From positions 45,745 to 109,744 of the forward strand of contig NZ_ATDL01000006.1 of NCBI RefSeq assembly GCF_000416985.1: a DNA stretch of 64,000 nt. Direction: 5' to 3'. A program made the position numbers and the translations under genes. The first letter of the stretch is position 1; each line of letters begins with the position of its first letter. The notes beneath the pieces were generated by a model, which saw nothing but the letters and a program-made list of their open reading frames with translations, searched no databases and had not been told where the DNA came from. Below are positions 45,040 through 54,195 of this stretch, one piece after another. The stretch comes from Sphingobacterium paucimobilis HER1398 (GTDB lineage Bacteria; Bacteroidota; Bacteroidia; Sphingobacteriales; Sphingobacteriaceae).

Positions 45040-45230
45040 AAACATTTCTCATTTAGCGCAGACTCAGCGTCAACGTACTTAAATTTATAAATTACTTAAT
45101 ACCAGCGCGTTGTTATTGTTTTATGCAAAAAAATATGTATCTTGTATTTTACTTAGCTGGGCTTGAAAGGACATCAATAAACTTTCAACGCAATTAGTTA
45201 ACGATAAACCATACCAAAATGTAAAAGATT

Positions 45231-46784
45231 ATGGATCCTCGCACACGCACACGGAATATTTCCTTGGTCACGGCCAGTGACCCTGAATACCGTAGCTATG
45301 TGGAGAGACAGCGCCTCACAAGATCACGGATTGGAGAAAGCTACGGCCAGCGTTTATATGCCGACAAGATTTCTGTCCTGCTTGAACGCGCTGTCCGAAA
45401 ATGGGTAGCACCCTATGGGGGGCAGGAAAATAGGATACTATCCTTCGAACAGCGGGGACGTGACCACAAATACAGCAAACGGTTTAGGGAAATAGACTTT
45501 GTACTTGACAGAAAGGATACACTCACCATCGGTGAGCTGAAAGTATCCTCGTCACGTAAGGCACTAACAAAGGCCTACGCACAATTGTCTGAAAGCTTCG
45601 ATGTCCTGCGACGGACAGGGAGATCGGTAGTACCTATGCTGATTTACATCAATCTTAACTATGAAAATTCGCATGCCGCTATTGATGCCTTCGACCCCGA
45701 TTTTGGGTCAATGCTGTTCCAACATCGTCATGTCAACGGACGAGCATACCAACTTCTGCAACTAAGTCCCGTAGAGATCTTCGACTGGGCAGTCGAACAG
45801 GAGATCATCCGAGATCCAAAACTTATCGATGAAGCACTTGAAGAAGCACGTCAAAATCACTTTTTGAGGACAGAGCGGTCCAAACTCCGCCAGATGGAAG
45901 TGCCGGAGGATGAATGGCCCACTGAGCTAAGGATCATCGATATGCAACGTGCACCGATGATTGTACAATTTCGCTCGACAGATAATCGACCCGATAAAAA
46001 CGATCTCGCTACACGCTTGAAGGATGCCTTTAGCGAACGGCACGAACAGCACTTTAATTTTGGACGGGTCAAATGGTTTGACAATACAAAATTGTTTGGT
46101 AATGTACGGATCAATGGAGAGGAAGCCGCATTCGTTCATATCAATAATTTTAAACGTAAGCCAAGTGGGCCATTAGATAAGAACCAGGTAATCTATTATA
46201 GACGAGTAGTGAGATCGGATACCGGAAAGATCCGGCTGTCAGGTTGTACACTCTTGGAGTACACCCCCGACTTCAGCACCTTGATGCAGCTCTTGGAGCA
46301 TGACGCGATGGAGGGATGCATAGCTGTTAGAAAACCTTCGAATATGCCGAGCGAGAGCAAATATGTATTCCGTCTGCTGGAACATGGCACCCGTCAGATC
46401 TTTATGAACCGATCAGAGGCTTCGTTTATCGAGACGGTGCAAAACTATTATGACAAGGAGTTGAGGGATCGGTGGTTTCATCGGTTCTGTTGGTACTTGG
46501 AGCGTATCGCGGTGAAAGTCGTCGAATCGAAAAACAGGGAAATGACGGAGCAGATGATATACTGCTACTTTTACGCAAATCTCCGTCCAGGAATTCTATT
46601 CTATGTGTGGCAACATGGCCTGTTTCGGTTTATTGCCTATTCGGATGGCGTGGATTACGAAATACCGATGGAGATACTGCTCGAGCATGCGGATGACCTG
46701 GATGAACTTGAACTGGACAGGATACGAAACTATAGTTATGCCAATTCATTTTTCCCAAAGCTTAAAGCACAGGACAACCTATAA
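45231..46784 (+). CDS. PD-(D/E)XK-like nuclease fused to a cold-shock domain (unrecognised)
   Basis: A 517-residue soluble protein that I do not recognise as a named family. The N-terminal 130 residues have the order of a PD-(D/E)XK nuclease: E52, then IDFVLDRKD (D89) and TIGELKVS with E102-x-K104, followed by a helix. Residues 278-345 form a cold-shock-like OB fold: GRVKWFDNTKLFGNVRI and AAFVHINNF parallel the VKWF-x-x-x-KGFGFI and D-V-F-V-H signatures. The C-terminal 170 residues are helical and aromatic (WFHRFCWYLERIAVKVVES; IPMEILLEHADDLDELELD). Nuclease plus nucleic-acid-binding OB fold within a defence island suggests an antiviral effector; this is inference. It is monocistronic and its 3' side abuts a truncated hydrolase gene. 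Confidence 0.6.
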   Translation: MDPRTRTRNISLVTASDPEYRSYVERQRLTRSRIGESYGQRLYADKISVLLERAVRKWVAPYGGQENRILSFEQRGRDHKYSKRFREIDFVLDRKDTLTIGELKVSSSRKALTKAYAQLSESFDVLRRTGRSVVPMLIYINLNYENSHAAIDAFDPDFGSMLFQHRHVNGRAYQLLQLSPVEIFDWAVEQEIIRDPKLIDEALEEARQNHFLRTERSKLRQMEVPEDEWPTELRIIDMQRAPMIVQFRSTDNRPDKNDLATRLKDAFSERHEQHFNFGRVKWFDNTKLFGNVRINGEEAAFVHINNFKRKPSGPLDKNQVIYYRRVVRSDTGKIRLSGCTLLEYTPDFSTLMQLLEHDAMEGCIAVRKPSNMPSESKYVFRLLEHGTRQIFMNRSEASFIETVQNYYDKELRDRWFHRFCWYLERIAVKVVESKNREMTEQMIYCYFYANLRPGILFYVWQHGLFRFIAYSDGVDYEIPMEILLEHADDLDELELDRIRNYSYANSFFPKLKAQDNL

Positions 46785-46787
46785 ATA

Positions 46788-47282
46788 TTGCTTTATTCAT
46801 TTATTAAAATGCTGTTAGGGCTTGCCGCAGATTATCCCGATAATGAAGAGCTCAAGCCAATTTTTGCAAAAAAGATGCAATCCTGGTTAGATGAACAGCC
46901 TGTTGAATTTTTAGAGAAAATGGGCTTTAAGGGAGAGCAGGCAAATAGTAATATTGATCAGCTGGCTGGTCGCTTTTTCTTGCCTTGGATGCGCTATTTT
47001 TTGAAATATGATCCAGCACCTATTCTCGAACAGCTGCGAATACCAGTTTTAGCTTTGAATGGAGAGCTAGATGTGCAAGTAAATGCTTCTGAAAATTTAG
47101 CGGGATCTGAACAATCCTTGAAAAAAGGAGGAAACAAAAATTTCAAAGTGATGTCATTCCCTAATTTAAATCACCTTTTTCAAACCGCAGAGACCGGTGC
47201 TGCTTTTGAGTACGCTACCATTGAAGAAACATTCTCTCCAGAGGTGCTAGATGTTATGCTCTCTTGGATAAGAGGTTTATAA
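46788..47282 (+). pseudogene. 5'-truncated alpha/beta hydrolase gene
   Basis: The frame encodes only the C-terminal part of an alpha/beta hydrolase of the S9/serine-esterase type: WMRYFLKYDPAPILEQLRIP, the acid residue in LALNGELDVQV and the histidine in SFPNLNHLFQTAETG. The N-terminal half with the G-x-S-x-G nucleophile elbow is missing, because the sequence joins the end of the nuclease/cold-shock gene 4 nt upstream. The joint marks an insertion or deletion boundary. Confidence 0.75.
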
Positions 47283-47330
47283 AAATTTTAGAGGTATAAG
47301 AGTTATATTTATTATTCATAATTTAAGAAT

Positions 47331-47388
47331 CCGCATCCCTGCGGAGTATAATTAGATCAAACATAGCCCTTGCGTCCGCAGGGGCTAT
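47331..47388. promoter_or_regulatory. two hairpins with mutually exclusive pairing
   Basis: Hairpin 1: CCGCA (47331-47335), TCCC loop, TGCGG (47340-47344). Hairpin 2: a 12-bp stem (47363-47374 with 47377-47388, one G-U pair). CCCTGCGGA of the first region is exactly complementary to TCCGCAGGG of the second, so the two folds compete, as in attenuators. It could also be a terminator for the upstream remnant. Confidence 0.45.
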
Positions 47389-47721
47389 ATTGTATGACGT
47401 TTATTTATTTCTTGGGGTATCCCATGTCAGAGAAATCATTGTGAATATGCTCCCGTATACAAGGTGTTTATCAGCCTTGTATTTTCATACAATATTATTT
47501 GATTCATTATTAGATTTCAGGTATCTTGGAGGTGACATAAATGTACATATGGGAATAGGAGAGACCAAACCGTTTATTATTAACTAGGATTCTTTGGAGC
47601 AGCAGTTCAAAGATCATCTTGCTGTACACTCATAAACCAATATCCATATTTAAACAAGAGCATTAATAGCCTTTATTACAAAATTTAATAGACCTAAATC
47701 ATAAAATTTAAAAAATAGAAC
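47389..47721. other. AT-rich gap before the Abi operon
   Basis: No convincing gene is present; a 65-codon frame at 47390-47587 has no recognisable composition or start signal. The sequence just before 47722 is A/T-rich and probably contains the promoter of the Abi operon, although no TAnnTTTG element is clear. Confidence 0.5.
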
Positions 47722-49053
47722 ATGTTAAATTCATACATAATTTCCTTTTGTATCGGAGTTCTAGGCTTTTTCATCTGTATCTATATCTGTTTCTCGTATC
47801 TTTTAAAAGAGAAGGAATGGTTAAAAAAGAGGTATATTCTTATAGGAGTGCTTTTAGCGGTCTTTTCATTAGTATTAGCAATTTTATCTCCATTCTTTTT
47901 CTTAAATCCAGACTTATTTTTTTCATATGAGAAGATTGGAGGTAAGTTGAACGACCTAATGAGTCCTTTTATTGCAATTGCAGCATCAATATTAACATTT
48001 ATAGCTTTTTATTCGCAATATCAGGCCAACAAACAATTACAAGATCAATTTAAGCTCCAACAATTCGAATCCCAGTTTTATGAAATGCTAAGACTTCATA
48101 AAGAAAATGTAAATGAGATGAGTGTCGAGGGGTATGAATATAAGAATAAGATCGAACCAAATCAGACTAAAGATTTATATGAAAAGGTGAATAATCATAT
48201 TAAAGAAACTAACAAAGGGAAGTCTAAAAATATTGTTGGTCGTAAAATCTTTTACTTATTAGTTGCCGAGTTCGAGGCTACTTGGGTCTTGTTGATTAAG
48301 TGTTATGCTAGAAACGACCCTAATTTTAGCAACGACAGATTTTGCTTTCCTGAAGAGATTAAACACGATATGATAAAAGTTGCTTACAATATCTTTTTTT
48401 CTGGTATTAAAATTTTCAACAAACAAAGAATGGGTAAAGAACTACTTTCAAATGAAAGTATAAATAATGCTTTTTACGAGTGTGTCTATGGAGAATTGGA
48501 AAGCCTAAGGAAATGTCACGAAAAAATTGGAATAAGATATATACCTCGATATATTGATTTTGGTAATTTAGAAAGAAGTATTCATTTAGACTTTAGTTAT
48601 AAGCCATTTGGGGGGCATCAAATTCGTTTAGGACATTATTATAGACATATGTTTTCACTAGTGAAGCATGTCGTTAGTCAACCGAGTCAACTGCTATCTT
48701 ATGAGGATAAGCGTAAATATTTGAAAATATTCAGAGCACAATTATCTAATCATGAGGTTGTACTACTGTATTATAATTGGTTGGGAGGATACGGTGCGGA
48801 CTGGGAGGTACAAAGACACCTCTTGAAAAATAATATTGATGGTAATAGGTTTTTTACTGATTACAGGATTCTTCATAATCTAAATAGTCATCTAATCTTG
48901 GAAGAGTTTAATCCGATGGATCTTTTCAGTAACCATGAATATGATGATTTTTTATTTAAAGGAGTAAGAAATTTGGATCTATTATTTGAGGGTATCGAGA
49001 TAGAAAGTTCTTTATCAGAAGATAAAAATAATGAAAGAAAATCTAAAATATGA
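47722..49053 (+). CDS. putative phage abortive-infection protein AbiC
   Basis: A 443-residue membrane-anchored protein. Three N-terminal hydrophobic segments (about 4-26, 36-58, 72-94) precede a coiled helix (QYQANKQLQDQFKLQQFESQ) and a cytoplasmic domain whose RLGHYYRHMFSLVKHV and YLKIFRAQLSNHEVVLLYYNWL blocks match the 'putative phage abortive infection protein' family (PF16872). Members stop phage growth by an unknown mechanism that kills or arrests the cell. Its end overlaps the AbiH gene by four bases (ATGA), so both are co-translated. Composition is markedly AT-rich, as expected for acquired DNA. Confidence 0.82.
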   Translation: MLNSYIISFCIGVLGFFICIYICFSYLLKEKEWLKKRYILIGVLLAVFSLVLAILSPFFFLNPDLFFSYEKIGGKLNDLMSPFIAIAASILTFIAFYSQYQANKQLQDQFKLQQFESQFYEMLRLHKENVNEMSVEGYEYKNKIEPNQTKDLYEKVNNHIKETNKGKSKNIVGRKIFYLLVAEFEATWVLLIKCYARNDPNFSNDRFCFPEEIKHDMIKVAYNIFFSGIKIFNKQRMGKELLSNESINNAFYECVYGELESLRKCHEKIGIRYIPRYIDFGNLERSIHLDFSYKPFGGHQIRLGHYYRHMFSLVKHVVSQPSQLLSYEDKRKYLKIFRAQLSNHEVVLLYYNWLGGYGADWEVQRHLLKNNIDGNRFFTDYRILHNLNSHLILEEFNPMDLFSNHEYDDFLFKGVRNLDLLFEGIEIESSLSEDKNNERKSKI

Positions 49054-50261
49054 ATAGACTAATACTAATCGGCAATGGATTCGATCTAGCGCATGGCCTG
49101 AAGACAAGCTATAAGGATTTTATATTTTGGTATTTAGGTGAGTGTTTTAACCGTGCTAGCTTGTATAATAATGGTCATTTCTTTGAAGATGATTTTATCC
49201 GGGTAGAGGTACTTAATCATCATAGGTTGATGGATCTTATCAGTCAATCTAGAGAAATAGGATTTATCCGTTATCTATATGAAAAGGGGGTATTAAATAG
49301 ATACCTGATTTTTTTTGAAGATGGTGTTCTAGAAGATGGTAGCATTAAGAACGAATATGCTGAGATAGCCAAACTCATAGCCCATGAAGTAGAATTTAAA
49401 TCCACATTTTTTAAGCAAATGGTTATCAATTGTATTGACTGTGGATGGGTGGATATTGAAAGTATGTATTTCGACGAGCTGTTGGACTCAGGCGGTATCT
49501 TCAAAAACAAGTCTTTTGATTTAAATGAAGTAAAACTCATAAATAGTGAGTTCGAATTTATCAAAGCAAAACTTCAAGAGTACCTTACTTTAATAGAGCA
49601 TAATCATACACCTTCATTAAATACCAAACTGTTAGATATACTTAACTCATCATTCGAATCTTTGGATTTCGATACGGTTATTGACGATTTTGCCGAGTTG
49701 CAACGAAAACTCGGCAACGACCATACGCTCGATAAACCAACTTTGCACAAGGCTCATATTCTGAACTTTAACTACACCAATACATTTGATACATATCTTA
49801 AAGGTATGGAAAAGAAATACTTTACATGGGTAGAACTGAATCATATCCACGGACAATTAAATAATCCTGACAATCCTATTATTTTTGGCTTTGGAGATGA
49901 ACACGATAAGAACTATTTACAATTTGAAGAGCAGCGCATGAACGAACTATTCGATCATATCAAATCCTATCAATATTTGAGGACGCCAAACTATAGAAAC
50001 TTAATACGGTTTCTAAATGAGGATATCTATCAAGTATATGTGATAGGGCATTCTTGTGGCTTGTCTGATCGGACAATGTTTAAGGAGGTATTTGACCATC
50101 ATAATTGTAAATCTATCAAGATTTTCCATTATCAACGGCCAGATGGATCTACAGATTTTCATGAAAAAGTAGTTGATATCGGACGGCATTTTAGTAACAA
50201 AGGAATGATGCGTAAGTTAATAGTAGAATTTAATGATAAAAATGCGCTTCCGCAGAATTAA
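49050..50261 (+). CDS. bacteriophage abortive-infection AbiH family protein
   Basis: A 403-residue protein of the AbiH family (PF14253). The N-terminus LILIGNGFDLAHGLKTSYKDF is diagnostic; the central AHILNFNYTNTFDTYL and the C-terminal QVYVIGHSCGLSDRTMFKEVF blocks are also typical. The GNGFD loop and later His/Asp residues suggest nucleotide binding or hydrolysis, but the mechanism is not established. Translationally coupled to the AbiC-like gene upstream, giving a two-gene phage-defence unit. Confidence 0.9.
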   Translation: MNRLILIGNGFDLAHGLKTSYKDFIFWYLGECFNRASLYNNGHFFEDDFIRVEVLNHHRLMDLISQSREIGFIRYLYEKGVLNRYLIFFEDGVLEDGSIKNEYAEIAKLIAHEVEFKSTFFKQMVINCIDCGWVDIESMYFDELLDSGGIFKNKSFDLNEVKLINSEFEFIKAKLQEYLTLIEHNHTPSLNTKLLDILNSSFESLDFDTVIDDFAELQRKLGNDHTLDKPTLHKAHILNFNYTNTFDTYLKGMEKKYFTWVELNHIHGQLNNPDNPIIFGFGDEHDKNYLQFEEQRMNELFDHIKSYQYLRTPNYRNLIRFLNEDIYQVYVIGHSCGLSDRTMFKEVFDHHNCKSIKIFHYQRPDGSTDFHEKVVDIGRHFSNKGMMRKLIVEFNDKNALPQN

Positions 50262-50470
50262 GTAATATTAATTAAGTTGCGAATTACAAAAGGGGCCCAA
50301 ATCTCAACCTTAATGCAAATAACTACTTAAAGAGTAAGATAGCATTATACAACTGCTAAACAAGCAAAAATAAGCTTTAACTAGAGCATTTTCCTATTGC
50401 CTAAGTGCTAAATAAAGTCTATTTTAAGGCCAAAATCTATTGATCATTAAGATCTTGATTATCAGAATTT

Positions 50471-52969
50471 ATGGCGATTAAAAAATCAGAATTATACAGC
50501 TCACTTTGGGCTTCTTGCGACGAACTACGTGGAGGCATGGACGCCTCACAATATAAAGATTACGTACTGACTATGTTATTTGTCAAGTACATCTCCGACA
50601 AATACAAAGGCGATCCTTTTGGAGCAATCACCGTTCCAGAAGGTGCTTCTTTTGATGCAATGGTGGCATTGATTGGAAATACAGAGATTGGTGATAAGAT
50701 CAACAAGCAGATTCTTAACCCCATTAAAGAAGCCAACAAGCTGACCGATTTTCCTGATTTCAATGACGAAAACAAATTGGGAAAAGGCAAGGATTTGGTT
50801 GATACTGTATCCAACCTAGTACGTATCTTCAACGATCCTAGCTTGGATTTTGCCAAAAACTCTGCGGAGGGCGATGATATCTTGGGGGATGCTTACGAAT
50901 TTTTGATGCGCCACTTTGCAACAGAATCCGGAAAATCCAAAGGACAGTTTTATACCCCTGCGGAAGTTTCGCGGGTATTGGCAAAAGTGATAGGCATTTC
51001 ACCAGCCAATTCGACCAATCAAACGACAGCTTATGACCCCACCTGTGGATCGGGATCATTGTTATTAAAGGTTGCTAATGAGTCTGGGAAAAATATAACC
51101 CTCTACGGACAAGAAAAAGAAACTGCTACCGCCAACTTGGCGAAGATGAATATGATCTTACATAATAGTCCCACTGCGGAGATTGTTGCAGATAATACCT
51201 TGACACGTCCAGCCTACAAAGAAGCCGATGGCAGCTTAAAGCGATTTGATTATGTGGTCGCCAACCCGCCGTTTTCCCTAAAAAGTTGGAGCAATGGCGT
51301 GAATGTGGACAGCGATGAATTTGCACGCTTCGAATTGGGTGTACCCCCAGAGAAAAATGGGGATTATGCCTTTTTATTGCATATTATCAAATCCTTAAAA
51401 GCAACAGGTAAAGCTGCGGTAGTATTACCGCATGGTGTATTATTCCGTGGAAATGCTGAAGGTGAAATCCGTAAAAACATATTAAAGAAAGGCTACATCA
51501 AAGGCATTATTGGCTTACCAGCCAACTTATTTTACGGCACGGGTATTCCAGCGTGTATTCTAGTTTTGGACAAAGAGAATGCCGAGCATCGCAAAGGAAT
51601 TTTTATGATCGATGCGAGCAAAGGCTTCATGAAAGATGGTAACAAAAATCGTCTTCGCGAGCAAGATATCCGTAAAATGACTGACGTTTTCAGTCATTCT
51701 TCTGAGCTACCAAAATACAGCAGAATGGTATCAATGACCGAAATTGCAGACCCTAAAAACGATTACAACCTCAATATACCACGATATATCGATACACAGG
51801 AAGCTGAGGATATCCAAAATATTGAAGCCCATCTATTGGGTGGTATTCCTAAGGCGGATATTGATTCCTTGCAAGCCTATTGGCAAGTATTCCCCAATCT
51901 TAAAAAAGATTTGTTTAGTGAAGAACGTCCTGGTTTTTATGCCTTGCAAGGAAGTCTTTCCGAGTTGAAATCCCATATATTCGAACATCCCGAATTTGTA
52001 GGGTACAACCAAAACTTGCAAACGCATTTTAAAGAATGGTTGAATACGCAAAAAGCAAAATGGAATGCCTTAGACAAGGGCGTACATCCTAAAGATGTAA
52101 TAGCTGATGCCAGCGAGCAATTGTTTGCCAGCCTTAGTGACAATGCTTTGATCGACAACTATGATCTGTACCAGCATTTGATGCAGTTTTGGAACGAAAT
52201 CATGCAAGACGATGTGTATAGTGTTGCAATGGATGGTTGGAAAGCGGGTAATGAGTATCAGCGATTGCTTATAAAATCTAAACCCGACAGAAACGGAAAA
52301 ACCAAAGCCGATAAAGAGGTGACAGGTTTGGCAGGTATTGAAGGCAGAATGATATCGCCAGATTTGCTGATTAATATTTATTTTGATGCAGAGCGAAATG
52401 CTATTAACGAAGCTGAGCAATTGGTGGAAACATACCAAAGCCGTATGCAAGAAATCGAAGAGGAGCAAAGTGCGGAAGATGGCTTGTTTGCCGATTTGGA
52501 AAAGATCAATGCTTCTGAAATTAATAAATTGCTAAAGCAATTAAAACCTACTAAGAAATTGAAAGCGGTTGAGCCAATTGATTTTGGCGTGGCAGCTGAA
52601 GAGGAGGTTCTTTACGAAGCCAAGAATAGTTTTGAAATTTTGGAAGAGTACTTGGGATTGGAAATTAACATCAAGAAATCCAAGGCAAAAATTAATGTAT
52701 TAAATGCGGAGTTAGAAGCAAAGGTATTAACCCAATACCCAAGCCTTAGCGAAGCTGATATCAAAAGCTTAGTTATTGAGTACAAATGGCAAGCCTATCT
52801 GGAAAATGCCTTGGCACAAGAACAAGAACAAGTAAGCCAAAACCTGAGCCAGCATATTAAAGCTTTAGCAGAACGTTATGCCAACACGCTACCGACTTTG
52901 GAATCGCAGGTATTAGACGCTCAAACAAAAGTGTCTGCTCATCTAAAACAAATGGGATTAGCATGGTAA
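50471..52969 (+). CDS. hsdM: type I restriction-modification methyltransferase subunit (HsdM), extended
   Basis: An 832-residue N6-adenine methyltransferase. The N-terminal HsdM domain is about 5-150; the SAM-binding motif DPTCGSGSLLLKV is at about 189-201 and the catalytic NPPF at about 265-268 (VVANPPFSLKSW). Residues about 450-832 are an extension (usual HsdM is near 500-530) with coiled-coil-like glutamate/lysine-rich stretches (ELEAKVLTQYPSLSEADIKS). It overlaps hsdS by 7 nt. With HsdS it methylates the recognition sequence; with HsdR it restricts unmodified DNA. Confidence 0.95.
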   Translation: MAIKKSELYSSLWASCDELRGGMDASQYKDYVLTMLFVKYISDKYKGDPFGAITVPEGASFDAMVALIGNTEIGDKINKQILNPIKEANKLTDFPDFNDENKLGKGKDLVDTVSNLVRIFNDPSLDFAKNSAEGDDILGDAYEFLMRHFATESGKSKGQFYTPAEVSRVLAKVIGISPANSTNQTTAYDPTCGSGSLLLKVANESGKNITLYGQEKETATANLAKMNMILHNSPTAEIVADNTLTRPAYKEADGSLKRFDYVVANPPFSLKSWSNGVNVDSDEFARFELGVPPEKNGDYAFLLHIIKSLKATGKAAVVLPHGVLFRGNAEGEIRKNILKKGYIKGIIGLPANLFYGTGIPACILVLDKENAEHRKGIFMIDASKGFMKDGNKNRLREQDIRKMTDVFSHSSELPKYSRMVSMTEIADPKNDYNLNIPRYIDTQEAEDIQNIEAHLLGGIPKADIDSLQAYWQVFPNLKKDLFSEERPGFYALQGSLSELKSHIFEHPEFVGYNQNLQTHFKEWLNTQKAKWNALDKGVHPKDVIADASEQLFASLSDNALIDNYDLYQHLMQFWNEIMQDDVYSVAMDGWKAGNEYQRLLIKSKPDRNGKTKADKEVTGLAGIEGRMISPDLLINIYFDAERNAINEAEQLVETYQSRMQEIEEEQSAEDGLFADLEKINASEINKLLKQLKPTKKLKAVEPIDFGVAAEEEVLYEAKNSFEILEEYLGLEINIKKSKAKINVLNAELEAKVLTQYPSLSEADIKSLVIEYKWQAYLENALAQEQEQVSQNLSQHIKALAERYANTLPTLESQVLDAQTKVSAHLKQMGLAW

Positions 52970-54174
52970 AAGGCATGAAACAAACGGAGATTGGCTTGAT
53001 CCCTGATGATTGGGAGGTTGCAAAATTGGGAGAATTCTGTTTCATTACAAAACTTGCTGGTTTTGAGTATTCAAAATATTTTAATAGTTACAAGGATGGA
53101 GGTGAAATAATTGTAGTCAGAGGAACGAACATTACTAATAATAGATTGGATTTATCTGATGTTAAAAATATACCTAAAAAAACTTCAGATTTTTTGTATC
53201 GAAGTAAATTATCTAAAGGCGATTTAGTCTTCGCTTATGTTGGAACAATTGGACCAATTTATTTAATTGAGGAAGATAATAAATTTCATTTAGGACCTAA
53301 TACTGCAAAGATAAAGATTGAAAAAGAAAATGTATCGACTTCTTTTATCTATAATTATTTTTTAAGCGAATATATTAGAAAAGAGATTGAGGATAGAATA
53401 AGTATTGGTGCTCAACCAAGTCTTTCAATGTCTAAGATAAGAGATTTCTCTATCCCACTGCCACCTTTACCCGAGCAACAAGCCATTGCGAATGCATTAT
53501 CGGATGCTGATGCGTGGATCGAAAGCCTAGAGCAACTTATCGCCAAAAAACGCCTGATCAAACAAGGCGCAATGCAAACCTTGCTGACTCCAAAAGAGGA
53601 TTGGGACGTGAAGAAGTTGGGGGATTTCTGCGATATTGATTCCGAAAATTTATCATCGAATACTAATTCAGACTATGAGTTTAAATACATATCATTAGAA
53701 AATGTAGATGAAGGAAAACTTTTGGGATATACAGAACACAAATATTCGACATCACCTTCGAGAGCCAGGAGAGTACTGAGAAAAGGAGATATATTAATTT
53801 CTACCGTTCGGCCGAATTTATTATCACACTTTTTATTTATTTCAGAATCGACGGATTTTGTCTGTTCAACGGGATTTTCTGTTATAAGAACTAATCAATG
53901 TAGTGCTTTTATCTATTACCATTTTTTCGGTTCATTCGTAAACAACCAAATAAACAATTTAATTATTGGGTCTAATTACCCAGCCATTAATAGTGGTGAT
54001 GTCAAGGGAATAGAAATTCCACTCCCTTCCCTCACCGAGCAAACTCGCATCGCTACAATCCTATCCGATATGGATGCAGAGCTGGAAGCCTTAACTACAC
54101 AATTAGAAAAAGCTAGACAGATCAAACAAGGGATGATGCAAGAGTTGCTAACGGGTAGAATTCGCTTGCTATAA
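52963..54174 (+). CDS. hsdS: type I specificity subunit (HsdS)
   Basis: A 403-residue specificity protein with two target-recognition domains. The start could be the ATG at 52963 or 52975 (MKQTEIGLIPDDWEVAKLG). TRD1 is about 15-160, followed by the conserved helix PLPPLPEQQAIANALSDADA and linker; TRD2 is about 215-360, followed by IPLPSLTEQTRIATILSDMD and the distal helix ending LLTGRIRLL. Two intact TRDs and two conserved regions predict a functional bipartite recognition. The two TRDs are AT-rich compared with the conserved regions, as usual for exchangeable domains. Confidence 0.94.
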   Translation: MVKGMKQTEIGLIPDDWEVAKLGEFCFITKLAGFEYSKYFNSYKDGGEIIVVRGTNITNNRLDLSDVKNIPKKTSDFLYRSKLSKGDLVFAYVGTIGPIYLIEEDNKFHLGPNTAKIKIEKENVSTSFIYNYFLSEYIRKEIEDRISIGAQPSLSMSKIRDFSIPLPPLPEQQAIANALSDADAWIESLEQLIAKKRLIKQGAMQTLLTPKEDWDVKKLGDFCDIDSENLSSNTNSDYEFKYISLENVDEGKLLGYTEHKYSTSPSRARRVLRKGDILISTVRPNLLSHFLFISESTDFVCSTGFSVIRTNQCSAFIYYHFFGSFVNNQINNLIIGSNYPAINSGDVKGIEIPLPSLTEQTRIATILSDMDAELEALTTQLEKARQIKQGMMQELLTGRIRLL

Positions 54175-54195
54175 AATTATTTGTAAATTTAGGTT

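Noticed and set aside
47390..47587. 65-codon plus-strand frame after the hairpins
   Set aside because: No ribosome-binding site, no recognisable domain and it begins inside a hairpin-flanked region; treated as non-coding.
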